A stretch of 64,000 nucleotides of DNA from contig CABHOV010000061.1 of the NCBI GenBank assembly GCA_902168185.1, forward strand, positions 124,001-188,000. Reading direction: 5' to 3'. Shown piece after piece: positions 1 to 7,749 of this stretch. The notes beneath the pieces were generated by a model that saw nothing but the letters and a program-made list of their open reading frames with translations, made no database searches and was not told the DNA's origin. Origin of the DNA: an uncultured Bacteroides sp. GTDB lineage: Bacteria; Bacteroidota; Bacteroidia; Cytophagales; Cyclobacteriaceae. A program made the translations under genes and the position numbers. Position 1 is the stretch's first letter, and each line of letters begins with the position of its first letter.

Positions 1-2
1 GG

Positions 3-395
3 CCTGCAGATTATCAATTGTCAGCGCAGACCGATGCTGAAGATGTAGCGTGGTTCAGCATCAAGAAGCTTCCCCGGCTTGCATTCGATCACAAAGTTAT
101 TCTCGATACCGCGATAAAAAGGCTTCGCGGAAAAATCGCCTATGAACCTATAGGCTTTGAACTGCTCGATAAAAAATTTCCGTTCTCCGACCTCGAAAAA
201 TTATACCAGATCCTGCTCGACCAGGAAATTGATCGTAGAAATTTCAAGAAGAAAATCATAAGCTATGGTTTTCTGGAAGAGCTTGACGAGGTTATACAAA
301 AGAAGTCGGGCAGACCTGCACGGTTATTTCAATTCAACAAGAAGAAGTACTTCGAACTGAAAGAGAAAGGGTATAACTTCGATATTTTCTTCTGA
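3..395 (+). CDS. nrtR: NrtR-type Nudix-related transcriptional regulator, C-terminal part (cut by window edge)
   Basis: The reading frame is open to the left edge of the window, so this is the 3' part of a longer gene. The visible 130 or so residues match the end of the Nudix-like domain (VAWFSIKKLPRLAFDH) followed by the winged-helix DNA-binding domain typical of NrtR/AraR-type regulators (IGFELLDKKFPFSDLEKLYQ; later KKSGRPARLFQFN). Family members sense ADP-ribose or a related nucleotide with a catalytically dead Nudix domain and control NAD genes. The downstream neighbours (nadM-Nudix, nadV, prs, ADP-ribosylglycohydrolase) are the classic NrtR regulon, which supports NrtR over the sugar-sensing AraR branch. 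A TTG at 18 could serve as a start but would remove the sensor domain, so truncation by the window is the better reading. Confidence 0.82.
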   Translation, partial: PADYQLSAQTDAEDVAWFSIKKLPRLAFDHKVILDTAIKRLRGKIAYEPIGFELLDKKFPFSDLEKLYQILLDQEIDRRNFKKKIISYGFLEELDEVIQKKSGRPARLFQFNKKKYFELKEKGYNFDIFF

Positions 396-413
396 TACTC
401 AAGCGATTACTTA

Positions 414-436
414 TTTATTGTAAATAATACGCAAAT
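414..436. promoter_or_regulatory. Second, degenerate operator-like site
   Basis: The half-site ATACGCAAAT (427-436) is nearly identical to the right arm of the operator at 467-489. The left arm is degenerate, with symmetry mainly in the GTA/TAC core. The two centres are 53 bp apart, close to five helical turns. Confidence 0.35.
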
Positions 437-442
437 TAACTG

Positions 443-471
443 TGTGCCTTGAAACTTCGGATTTATATTTG
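443..471 (+). promoter_or_regulatory. Predicted promoter of the NAD operon
   Basis: TATATTTG at 464-471 is a perfect match to the Bacteroidota -7 element TAnnTTTG. A weak -33 element, TGTG, lies at 443-446, 17 bp upstream. The predicted transcription start is near 478, leaving a leader of about 140 nt before nadM. The -33 assignment is weak. Confidence 0.5.
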
Positions 472-489
472 CGTATATAATACACAAAT
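467..489. promoter_or_regulatory. Candidate NrtR operator overlapping the promoter
   Basis: The arms ATTTGCGTAT (467-476) and ATACACAAAT (480-489) form a 10-bp inverted repeat with one mismatch and a 3-bp centre. The site covers part of the -7 element and the predicted start of transcription, the position expected for a repressor. Binding by NrtR is inferred from the adjacent regulator and regulon content. Confidence 0.6.
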
Positions 490-616
490 GAAAGGATTGA
501 AAATGAAAAATTAGAGCAATATCAAAGGGAATAGAATAGTTGCCGAATTATGTGCGACATGTAGTCTGAATCAACAAAGGTTTTAATAGAATAGAATTAT
601 CATAACAATATATAGT

Positions 617-1513
617 ATGAACAAAATAGGAGTCATCATTGCCCGATTTCAATCCCCTTACTTACACGAAGGACACAAAAGTATTATTGAATCGGTGAAG
701 CAAAAACACAATACAGTAGTAGTCGTTTTGGGAGTGTCGCCCGTGCGGGGAAGTAAAAGGAACCCATTGAATTTTCACACCCGTGAAAGGATGATCAAGA
801 AAGAATATACAGATATAGTAGTGCTTCCGTTGTCAGACCATCCGTTGGATAAAAAATGGTCACAAAACCTGGATATACTTTTAGCAGATACATTTCCAGG
901 ATCACGTTTCATACTTTACGGAAGCCGTGATAGTTTTAAAAGCTACTACTCGGGAAGCAATGAAACGGTTGACCTTCCTGAAAACGGAGATCATAGCGCG
1001 ACCACTATACGTGAACAGATCAGCGATAAGGTGATGGACTCTGAAGAATTCCGAACCGGTATAATTTACGCTTACGCCAACACGTATCCGAAAGTATATC
1101 CCACCGTTGATATCGCGGTATTTCAGAATGAAAGAACAGAAATACTCCTCGGCAGAAAAGACATCGATAACAAATGGCGTTTGCTCGGAGGATTTTCAGA
1201 TCCTACAGATGACAGCTTTGAAGCTGCTGCTGCCCGCGAGCTACGCGAAGAATGTGGGGACATTGTAACGACACCCATGCAATACGAGGGATCTTTTCGG
1301 GTAGCCGACTGGCGGTATAAAAATGAAACGGATAAGATTATTACCACGCTTTTCTCCACAGACTATATTTCAGGCCTCCCTCAAGGTAGCGATGATATAG
1401 CGGAAGTAAAATGGTTTACTTTGGACACGGTGCTGGGCATGATAGATTCCAAGACTATTGCTCCTGAACACATTCGTCACCTGAGCGTTCTCTTGAAAAA
1501 GTATAAGGGTTAA
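617..1513 (+). CDS. nadM: Bifunctional NMN adenylyltransferase / Nudix hydrolase (NadM-Nudix)
   Basis: This 298-residue protein joins two enzymes of NAD metabolism. The N-terminal half is a nucleotidyltransferase with the HxGH motif (HEGH, residues 17-20, after IARFQSPYL) and the closing SATTIR motif near residue 127. It should join NMN and ATP to make NAD. The C-terminal half carries a Nudix box (residues about 191-215, ending RELREECGD), expected to split ADP-ribose into ribose 5-phosphate and AMP. The Nudix loop is unusual: the first acidic position is Asp and the spacing from the leading Gly is one residue longer than the textbook box. It is the first gene after the predicted operator and lies 60 bp before nadV. 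Confidence 0.92.
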   Translation: MNKIGVIIARFQSPYLHEGHKSIIESVKQKHNTVVVVLGVSPVRGSKRNPLNFHTRERMIKKEYTDIVVLPLSDHPLDKKWSQNLDILLADTFPGSRFILYGSRDSFKSYYSGSNETVDLPENGDHSATTIREQISDKVMDSEEFRTGIIYAYANTYPKVYPTVDIAVFQNERTEILLGRKDIDNKWRLLGGFSDPTDDSFEAAAARELREECGDIVTTPMQYEGSFRVADWRYKNETDKIITTLFSTDYISGLPQGSDDIAEVKWFTLDTVLGMIDSKTIAPEHIRHLSVLLKKYKG

Positions 1514-1573
1514 GCCTAAAGCAAAAGGCAAGCTTAACATCTTAATAGAACATATAATTTTAACAACAGTATT

Positions 1574-3022
1574 ATGAAAACGAACTTACTCTTACTCGCA
1601 GATGCCTATAAATACTCTCACTATAAGTTGTACTATCCGGGAACAACGAAGATATATTCTTACCTGGAGAGTCGTGGAGGCTTGTTTGATAGCACGGTGT
1701 TTTATGGCTTACAGTATTATCTGAAGGAATACCTGCAAGGGCAGGCCTTTACGAAAGAGGATATTGATGAAGCGGAAGAATTGATGCAGGGTGTATTTGG
1801 AAGGAGCGAAGTTTTTAATCGCGCAAATTTCGAATATATACTTAAGAAGTACGATGGCAGACTTCCGGTAAAGATCAAAGCGGTTGCCGAAGGCACGGAG
1901 GTACCAGTACACAACACGTTGATGACGATTGAGAATACAGATCCCAATTGTTTTTGGCTTACCAACTTTCTCGAAACATTGTTAATGCAGGTTTGGTATC
2001 CGAGTACGGTGGCAACATTGTCACACGAAATCAGAAAAACCGTAGAGCGGTATTTCGAAATGACATCCGACAATGCCGGTGGAATTGATTTTGTCTTGAA
2101 CGACTTTGGATTCAGAGGCGTGAGCTCCGTAGAAAGCGCAGCCCTGGGAGGATCGGCACACCTTCTGAATTTTATGGGAAGTGATACCGTAGAGGCATCC
2201 AGGTTTCTGAAAAAATACTATCACGCACAAAAGGTATATGGCATGTCTGTGCCGGCAACCGAGCACTCGATCATGACGCTGCTAGGACAAGCCGGAGAGC
2301 GAAAAGTTTTCGATCATGTCCTGAAAGCATATCCCGAAGGTATACTTTCATGTGTGTCTGATTCCTACAATATATTTGACGCGGTGGGAACGTTGTGGGG
2401 TGGTGAATTTCGGGAAGAGATTCTTAAGCGCAAGGGCACATTGGTAATTCGGCCCGACTCCGGAGACCCGGTGAGAACATTGCTCAAGGTATATGATATT
2501 CTCTTTGATAAATTCGGATTCACCGTAAACTCCAAAGGGTATCGCGTACTGCCGCCACAGATACGCGTTATACAAGGCGATGGTATAGATCATGAATCTA
2601 TACCTGCCATCTACGAAAGCCTGAAAGGACAAGGTATATCTGCCGAAAACCTCGTGTTGGGTATGGGCGGTGCACTACTCCAAAAAGTAAATCGCGACAC
2701 GCAGAAGTTTGCATTGAAGTGTTCATACGCAGAACTGAATGGGGAGCAAGTGCAGGTACGCAAGGCTCCGGTGGAGATGAACGAAGCAGGCGAGATGGTG
2801 AAATCTTTCAAGACATCGAAAGCAGGTAAACTTAAACTTGTGCAGGAAGGCGGCATCTATAAAACGATTCGACAGGAAGAATCTTCGACACCTGATTTAC
2901 TGCAAACGGTTTTTGAAAACGGAGACGTAACCAAAGACTATACATTTGAAGAAATTCGCGAACGCGCAAAACAATCCCGCGAAAGCGGAAGTAAAAAGGA
3001 ACAACCCTTGACAATAAATTGA
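1574..3022 (+). CDS. nadV: Nicotinamide phosphoribosyltransferase
   Basis: At 482 residues this has the normal length for NAMPT/NadV, which condenses nicotinamide with PRPP to give NMN. Residues equivalent to the catalytic set of human NAMPT are visible: the Asp in LNDFGFRGVSS (D177), the His in VPATEHSIMTLLG (H231), and Arg and Asp in VIRPDSGDP (R293, D295). The protein is cytosolic, with no signal peptide. It supplies the NMN used by the upstream NadM and takes PRPP from the Prs encoded 15 bp downstream. Phages also carry nadV with an NMN adenylyltransferase, so transfer is possible, but nothing in the local composition stands out. Confidence 0.95.
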   Translation: MKTNLLLLADAYKYSHYKLYYPGTTKIYSYLESRGGLFDSTVFYGLQYYLKEYLQGQAFTKEDIDEAEELMQGVFGRSEVFNRANFEYILKKYDGRLPVKIKAVAEGTEVPVHNTLMTIENTDPNCFWLTNFLETLLMQVWYPSTVATLSHEIRKTVERYFEMTSDNAGGIDFVLNDFGFRGVSSVESAALGGSAHLLNFMGSDTVEASRFLKKYYHAQKVYGMSVPATEHSIMTLLGQAGERKVFDHVLKAYPEGILSCVSDSYNIFDAVGTLWGGEFREEILKRKGTLVIRPDSGDPVRTLLKVYDILFDKFGFTVNSKGYRVLPPQIRVIQGDGIDHESIPAIYESLKGQGISAENLVLGMGGALLQKVNRDTQKFALKCSYAELNGEQVQVRKAPVEMNEAGEMVKSFKTSKAGKLKLVQEGGIYKTIRQEESSTPDLLQTVFENGDVTKDYTFEEIRERAKQSRESGSKKEQPLTIN

Positions 3023-3037
3023 TTATCATTGCCGAGT

Positions 3038-3961
3038 ATGGAAAACGCAATAAAAATTTACGCAACATCAACGGCTGTAACGCTGGGAACCAAAATAGCG
3101 AAGTACTTGCAGCTGCCGTTACATTCGGTGCATACCGAGAAATTTTCAGATGGTGAATTGTTTGTCAGGTTTAATGAAAGTGTACGTGGACAAACTGTTT
3201 TCCTGATCAGCAAAGTAAATATGCCGTATGAGAATTTTTTTGAGATGCTCATGACGGTGGATGCGGCCAGACGTTCGTCTGCCAAAGAGGTGGTGCTTGT
3301 GATTCCATACCTGCCGCATAGCCGTCAGGAGCGAAGGGATGGTCAGCGTACTTCGATCTCATCGCGCATGGTAGCTGATATCATTCAACTCATGGGTGCT
3401 GACAGGATCATAACCCTGGATCTTCATACAAATGCTATAGAAGGTTTTTATAAAGTGCCACTCGATCCAATGTCCTCGCTCAGATTGTTTGTCGATCATA
3501 TCCGGGATTGCAAGCGCGAGCATCTGTGTTTATGCAGTCCTGATTTTGGAGGGATCAAACGCATCAAACAATATAAGAAACATCTTGATTGTGAAATGGT
3601 GGTGATCAACAAGGAGAGATTAAAAGCAAACCAGGTTGCACACATGGAGATTATCGGTGATGTGAAAGGACGCAACGTAATCATCATCGATGATCTTGTT
3701 GATACGGCCGGAACGCTTTGCAAAGCTGCAGACCTTTTGATGGAACACGGTGCAGAGTCCGTTTGTGCGTACTGTACACATGGTATATTAAGTGGTTCTG
3801 CTCTTACAAACCTGGAGCAATCTAAAATCGACAAGCTATATATATCCGATACCGTAGTGGAAGAGTTGAGTCATCCGAAAATAGAGATCGTTAGCTGCGC
3901 TGAGTTGTTAGGCAAGGCGATGGAGAATTTAATTAATAACAAGAGCTTGAGTCAGATATGA
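3038..3961 (+). CDS. prs: Ribose-phosphate pyrophosphokinase paralogue (PRPP synthase)
   Basis: A 307-residue PRPP synthase: it transfers pyrophosphate from ATP to ribose 5-phosphate. Seen are the N-terminal KFSDGEL segment, the region DLHTNAIEGFY (usual form DLHAxQIQGFF) and the PRPP-binding loop VIIIDDLVDTAGTL around residue 218. The divergence at the DLH segment suggests a pathway-dedicated paralogue rather than the housekeeping enzyme. An in-frame TTG lies 9 bp upstream at 3029; the ATG at 3038 is preferred. Its stop overlaps the next start in an ATGA tetranucleotide, so the genes are probably translationally coupled. In this context it would recycle the ribose 5-phosphate made by the Nudix domain of NadM into PRPP for NadV. 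Confidence 0.93.
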   Translation: MENAIKIYATSTAVTLGTKIAKYLQLPLHSVHTEKFSDGELFVRFNESVRGQTVFLISKVNMPYENFFEMLMTVDAARRSSAKEVVLVIPYLPHSRQERRDGQRTSISSRMVADIIQLMGADRIITLDLHTNAIEGFYKVPLDPMSSLRLFVDHIRDCKREHLCLCSPDFGGIKRIKQYKKHLDCEMVVINKERLKANQVAHMEIIGDVKGRNVIIIDDLVDTAGTLCKAADLLMEHGAESVCAYCTHGILSGSALTNLEQSKIDKLYISDTVVEELSHPKIEIVSCAELLGKAMENLINNKSLSQI

Positions 3962-4392
3962 TAACGCGCGCTATAGAGAATTGCTTTCGCAATGTGCGGG
4001 AGAAGAATTGGGACAAAACGTATTGGGCTTTTGATATTCACGGAACCATCCTGAAACCAAATTACCAGGCCAATGCTATATCTACTGAATTTTATCCGTT
4101 GGCCAAAGAGGTAATGCAGATGCTGAGCAAACGTACCGACATCGTCCGGATACTATATACCTGCTCTTATCCCCATGAGATTGAACAGTATATTGAATAC
4201 TTTGCCAAGCATGGTATACATTTCGATCATATCAATAAAAACCCCGAAGTAGCATGTGGTGCTTATGGTTATTACGAGGATAAGTTTTACTTCAATGTGC
4301 TTCTGGACGACAAAGCAGGATTTGATGGGGAGAGCGATTGGACGGCTATAAAAAATCTCCTTCATAAAAATGAAGCCGTACATGAACTTTAA
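3958..4392 (+). CDS. Small HAD-like protein of the NAD operon, function unknown
   Basis: A 144-residue protein with the outline of a cap-less HAD fold. Motif I is FDIHGT (D26, H28, T30): the nucleophilic Asp is present but the second Asp of the usual DxD, which acts as acid/base in phosphatases, is His. A C-terminal LLDDKAGF (D117, D118) matches the metal-binding motif IV. The gene overlaps prs by 4 bp and the ADP-ribosylglycohydrolase gene by 11 bp, so it is firmly part of the operon. A nucleotidase acting on NMN or a related nucleotide is conceivable, but the altered motif argues against a standard phosphatase and leaves room for a binding or regulatory role. Confidence 0.75.
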   Translation: MITRAIENCFRNVREKNWDKTYWAFDIHGTILKPNYQANAISTEFYPLAKEVMQMLSKRTDIVRILYTCSYPHEIEQYIEYFAKHGIHFDHINKNPEVACGAYGYYEDKFYFNVLLDDKAGFDGESDWTAIKNLLHKNEAVHEL

Positions 4393-5356
4393 GATTGATA
4401 ATATTCAGGGATGCTTCACCGGACTGGCAGTAGGGGATGCGTTGGGAGTGCCTGTTGAATTCAAAAGTCGAGAATCCTTGCGACTTCGTCCGGTAACTGA
4501 CATGATCGGGTATGGTGTATGGGAGCAACCCGCAGGTACATGGTCTGACGATAGCGCGCTTGCATTTTGTTTGGCGCAATCATTATTGGACGGATACGAC
4601 CTGAAAGATATAGCGCGTAAATCAGCACAGTGGTTACAACAAGGTTATTGGAGTGCACATGGTGAAGTGTTTGATGTAGGCAACGCAACCCGAAGTGCTT
4701 TAGGCAGAATTCTTGATGGCGAAGATCCGCTATATTCAGGAGAGAATGATGAGCGGAGTAATGGCAACGGCTCTTTAATGAAGATCGCCCCGGCAGCGTT
4801 GTTTTTCTTTGATAGAAGTGATGAAGATATATTCAAGTATATAAAAGAGATTTCTTCCATCACGCATGCACATTTTCGTTCTGTTTTTGGATGCTTTATT
4901 TTCTCAATATATATAGTGGAACTCTTCAAGGGACAAGAGAAAAGAGCAGCATTGGAATCGACGCGCATGCGCGTTAGTGAGTTTGCCAGGAAACGAGATT
5001 TCAATGCACATGAAGTAGGACTTTTCAGCAGAATACTGGACGGTTCACTGCAAGCATTACCGGAACACGCTATATATTCTGGCGGGTATATAATTCATAC
5101 ACTGGAAGCCAGCATCTGGTGCTTGTTGAATACGGATAATTATAAAGATGCCGTATTAAAGGCCGTTAACCTGGGCGAAGATACGGACACCACTGCGTGT
5201 GTAACCGGGGCACTGGCAGGGCTTTATTATGGCAACAGCAACATTCCAATGCATTGGTTCGAATTGCTCGCACGCAAGCACGATATTATTAATCTTTCAA
5301 ACTCTTTTCAAGATTGCCTCAAGAAGAAGATATTCGCACAAACTATTCGCGAATGA
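4382..5356 (+). CDS. ADP-ribosylglycohydrolase family protein (DraG/ARH-like)
   Basis: A 324-residue member of the ADP-ribosylglycohydrolase family, which removes ADP-ribose from modified proteins or other acceptors using two metal ions. Signature segments are GLAVGDALGVPVEF near the N-terminus, WSDDSALA (residues 54-61, metal ligands D56 and D57) and GEDTDTTACV (D267, D269) near the C-terminus. DraG-type genes are known members of NrtR regulons. Released ADP-ribose could be passed to the Nudix domain of NadM. An ATG at 4370 would add four residues; the ATG at 4382 puts the conserved segment at the usual distance from the start. The stop overlaps the next gene's start by 4 bp (ATGA). Confidence 0.88.
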   Translation: MNFKIDNIQGCFTGLAVGDALGVPVEFKSRESLRLRPVTDMIGYGVWEQPAGTWSDDSALAFCLAQSLLDGYDLKDIARKSAQWLQQGYWSAHGEVFDVGNATRSALGRILDGEDPLYSGENDERSNGNGSLMKIAPAALFFFDRSDEDIFKYIKEISSITHAHFRSVFGCFIFSIYIVELFKGQEKRAALESTRMRVSEFARKRDFNAHEVGLFSRILDGSLQALPEHAIYSGGYIIHTLEASIWCLLNTDNYKDAVLKAVNLGEDTDTTACVTGALAGLYYGNSNIPMHWFELLARKHDIINLSNSFQDCLKKKIFAQTIRE

Positions 5357-6942
5357 TCCTTTTATTTCCCGGCCGTCATCAACTCCTTACAAATTTTCAA
5401 TTTCAGTATATAGCGGATCTCCTGAGTAAAGCGGAGCCAACAAAAGACATCGATGGTAACATCGTGCAAACGTCTGGTGTCATCGATGCCCTGGTTTTTG
5501 CGGTAACATCAGCCAATCATAGCAATACCCGGAGAAATCCTTTGCCCTTTTACTTGCGGGCGCTGGCCATTCAGGAATTTTCAGATAGGCTCCATATACC
5601 TGCCTATATATATGGAATTGATGACGTTGGCAATCTGGGAAGTTTTGCAAGCTATACCATTAAAAGAATTCGTCACGAAAGCGAAGGCATGTTCGACCTG
5701 ACACCTGCCAATACGTTGGTACTTTGCTCCACGCCTGTGTTGGAGATGTATAAAACCCTTGGCTTTACAATTCTCCCGGCTGAGTTAACGGATCGTACTA
5801 CCTGGAAACATAGCACGCGTTTGCCGTGGGATATAGTCGAAACTATAGCAGGCGATGATCGCTGGGAGACGAACCCGGAAGTTCACCAGTATATGCATGC
5901 ATCTTCGTTTGATGTCTGGAAAAAATACAAGCTCGCTTCCAAAGTGCAGCTTCTTTTCAAAGACAGAATGATCAGCGAAGATGGCGACATTACAGGCACA
6001 CGCGATTACAACACGTACGTGCGACAGATGGATACCATTGCCGAACTGAAATATACCGAGACCGCGTCCTATATTCGTCCCGGAAGGATAGGAGATATAG
6101 GTTGCGCAGTAGGTTCATGGATAAAACTTGCCTGCCAGGACGAGCGTCTTCGTGAATCCGATTTCTATGGTATTGAAGTAGCGCGTCATCTTTTTGATAT
6201 CTGTCAGCAACGTAAGCACAATGGAGAATTTAAAAACCCATTCGTGTTCTTTTCACAACGCAATGCTGTTACAGGCCTCGTCTTCGATAAGGAATCGATG
6301 AACACCATTCATACTTCATCGCTCACACATGAGATTGAATCATACGGAAGCCGCCAGGACCTTTTGGCGTTTATTAAAAACCGCTTCAAGGAACTAACGC
6401 ATGGAGGCGCCTGGATAAACCGTGATGTAGTCGGTCCGGAAAACAAATATACCCGTGTGCTTATGCACCTTGCTAAAAACGATGGTATACATTCGGATGT
6501 TGACAAAACGTTTTCTACCCGCGAAGAACTTGCACATCACCTCAACGGACTTTCTACCTATGGAAGGTTTCTCCGCTTTGCAAAAGATTTTCGAAAGCAC
6601 GAAGGGTATACACTGGAATATAGGATGCGCGAGCTTGAAGGCAAAGAACTCGTTGAGCTTTCATTAAGCGATGCCTGCGAGTTTATGAGCCGTAAAGATT
6701 ATACCGACAACTGGGAAAGTGAAATGCATGAAACCTTCACATTCTGGAACATTGAAGAATGGAAAGTTGAACTTGAAAAAGCAGGATTTATAGTACGCCC
6801 CGAATCACAAGCCTATACCAATTCATGGATTGTAGACAACAGGCTGGTTGGTAAAGCAGAATTGTTTCAAGAAGAGAATGGTGCGTTGAAAAGATTTTCG
6901 TACCCGGTAACGAATATGATTGTTATCGCTGAAAAGCAATGA
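5353..6942 (+). CDS. Fusion of a degenerate nucleotidyltransferase-like domain and a SAM-dependent methyltransferase
   Basis: A 529-residue, two-domain cytosolic protein, last in the NAD operon. The N-terminal 190 or so residues resemble the NMN adenylyltransferase fold: FPGRHQLLTNFQ aligns with the GRFQPxHxGH signature, and SNTRRNPLPFYLRALAI with the NPF/ER helix, but both catalytic histidines are replaced (Thr and Gln). The second part holds methyltransferase motif I, IGDIGCAVGSW (D248). It probably binds a nicotinamide- or adenine-type nucleotide and methylates something, but the substrate cannot be read from the sequence. Start: the ATG at 5353 overlaps the previous stop (ATGA); an earlier in-frame TTG at 5314 is less likely. 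No named family of this architecture is known to me. Confidence 0.75.
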   Translation: MILLFPGRHQLLTNFQFQYIADLLSKAEPTKDIDGNIVQTSGVIDALVFAVTSANHSNTRRNPLPFYLRALAIQEFSDRLHIPAYIYGIDDVGNLGSFASYTIKRIRHESEGMFDLTPANTLVLCSTPVLEMYKTLGFTILPAELTDRTTWKHSTRLPWDIVETIAGDDRWETNPEVHQYMHASSFDVWKKYKLASKVQLLFKDRMISEDGDITGTRDYNTYVRQMDTIAELKYTETASYIRPGRIGDIGCAVGSWIKLACQDERLRESDFYGIEVARHLFDICQQRKHNGEFKNPFVFFSQRNAVTGLVFDKESMNTIHTSSLTHEIESYGSRQDLLAFIKNRFKELTHGGAWINRDVVGPENKYTRVLMHLAKNDGIHSDVDKTFSTREELAHHLNGLSTYGRFLRFAKDFRKHEGYTLEYRMRELEGKELVELSLSDACEFMSRKDYTDNWESEMHETFTFWNIEEWKVELEKAGFIVRPESQAYTNSWIVDNRLVGKAELFQEENGALKRFSYPVTNMIVIAEKQ

Positions 6943-6950
6943 GACTATAG

Positions 6951-6997
6951 ATCGTATCGGTTATCGAATATATACTCCATTAAATAACCGATACGAT
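6951..6997. terminator. Perfect 14-bp inverted repeat between convergent genes
   Basis: ATCGTATCGGTTAT (6951-6964) and ATAACCGATACGAT (6984-6997) are exact inverted repeats around a 19-nt loop, between the stop of the methyltransferase fusion and the ferritin stop on the other strand. A bidirectional terminator or an mRNA-stabilising hairpin fits the position, but there is no T-tract directly after either arm. Confidence 0.5.
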
Positions 6998-7008
6998 TAC
7001 TGATTTAC

Positions 7009-7569
7009 TCAGCTTCCTATTTTACCAGATACACGGGCAGCATACGACTCAAGTTTACCAACTTCCTGGTCGATCATCCACAAACCAACGCCTTCTTCAC
7101 CAATGATGTCAAAGATTTCAACGGCTCTGCGGGCGAGCGTTTCTTCTTCGCGTTGTTCATTCACATACCACTGTAAGAAATTGAACGTTGCAAAATCTTT
7201 GATCTGCAAACACTGATCAACGATATCATTAATAGATTTAGTCACCTCGATTTCATGATGCAATACCGATTCAAACACTTCACGCAAGCTGTTGAAAGAA
7301 TGTTTGATACCAGAGATCTCGGGTTGAAGAGCATGTCCACCGGCAGCATTTACATAACGGAATAGCTTCAGCATATGCGTGCGTTCTTCTTCCGAATGTT
7401 TGTAGAGAAATTCAGCTGAGATTTCAAATCCCTGTGTATCACACCATGAAGCCATGGAGAGATAAGCAGCGGAAGATTTTCCTTCCATCACGATCTGTTT
7501 GTTTAACAATGCCTCAATCTCCGTTGTTATAGAGCGGGCAGGAGTATACGATTGTTTTTTCATATTCAT
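7009..7569 (-). CDS. ftnA: Ferritin (non-haem iron storage)
   Basis: A 186-residue ferritin-like four-helix protein that stores iron in the cytosol as a 24-mer. The ferroxidase signature is visible: Glu in TEIEALLNKQIVMEGKSSAAYL, then HSEEERTHMLKLF (ExxH), the later HHEIEVTKSIND, and NEQREEETLARR. The frame extends to 7647, but the residues before MNMKKQ look like read-through of the leader; a TACATTTG promoter element on the minus strand at 7607-7600 lies inside that extension, so the start at 7569 (or 7563) is preferred. Neighbouring genes to the right deal with haem and iron uptake. Confidence 0.9.
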   Translation of the reverse strand: MNMKKQSYTPARSITTEIEALLNKQIVMEGKSSAAYLSMASWCDTQGFEISAEFLYKHSEEERTHMLKLFRYVNAAGGHALQPEISGIKHSFNSLREVFESVLHHEIEVTKSINDIVDQCLQIKDFATFNFLQWYVNEQREEETLARRAVEIFDIIGEEGVGLWMIDQEVGKLESYAARVSGKIGS

Positions 7570-7599
7570 AGTTGTGCTTTTAGAATGCAAGCAACATAG

Positions 7600-7607
7600 C
7601 AAATGTA
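7600..7607 (-). promoter_or_regulatory. Predicted -7 element of the ferritin promoter
   Basis: Read on the minus strand, TACATTTG matches TAnnTTTG. It predicts a start of transcription near 7593 and a leader of about 25 nt before the ATG at 7569. No clear -33 element was found. Confidence 0.4.
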
Positions 7608-7749
7608 AGTTGAATGCCATGAATAGTAGAGTCATTATACCCTTCAAAGGGCATTATTATCCCCTGAATCGGTTAATCCAAAACTGGTCTGGTAGCCAGA
7701 TTGGCGGGAGGAAAAATACCTTTAAATGGGGTGTAACTTTTAATCGTCC

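Noticed and set aside
488-514. Mini open frame (ATG to TAG, 8 residues) in the nadM leader
   Set aside because: Too short and without attenuator-type structure or repeated codons; chance is more likely.
7570-7647. N-terminal extension of ferritin to a start at 7647
   Set aside because: The extension overlaps a predicted promoter element and is not ferritin-like; the start at 7569 fits the family length.
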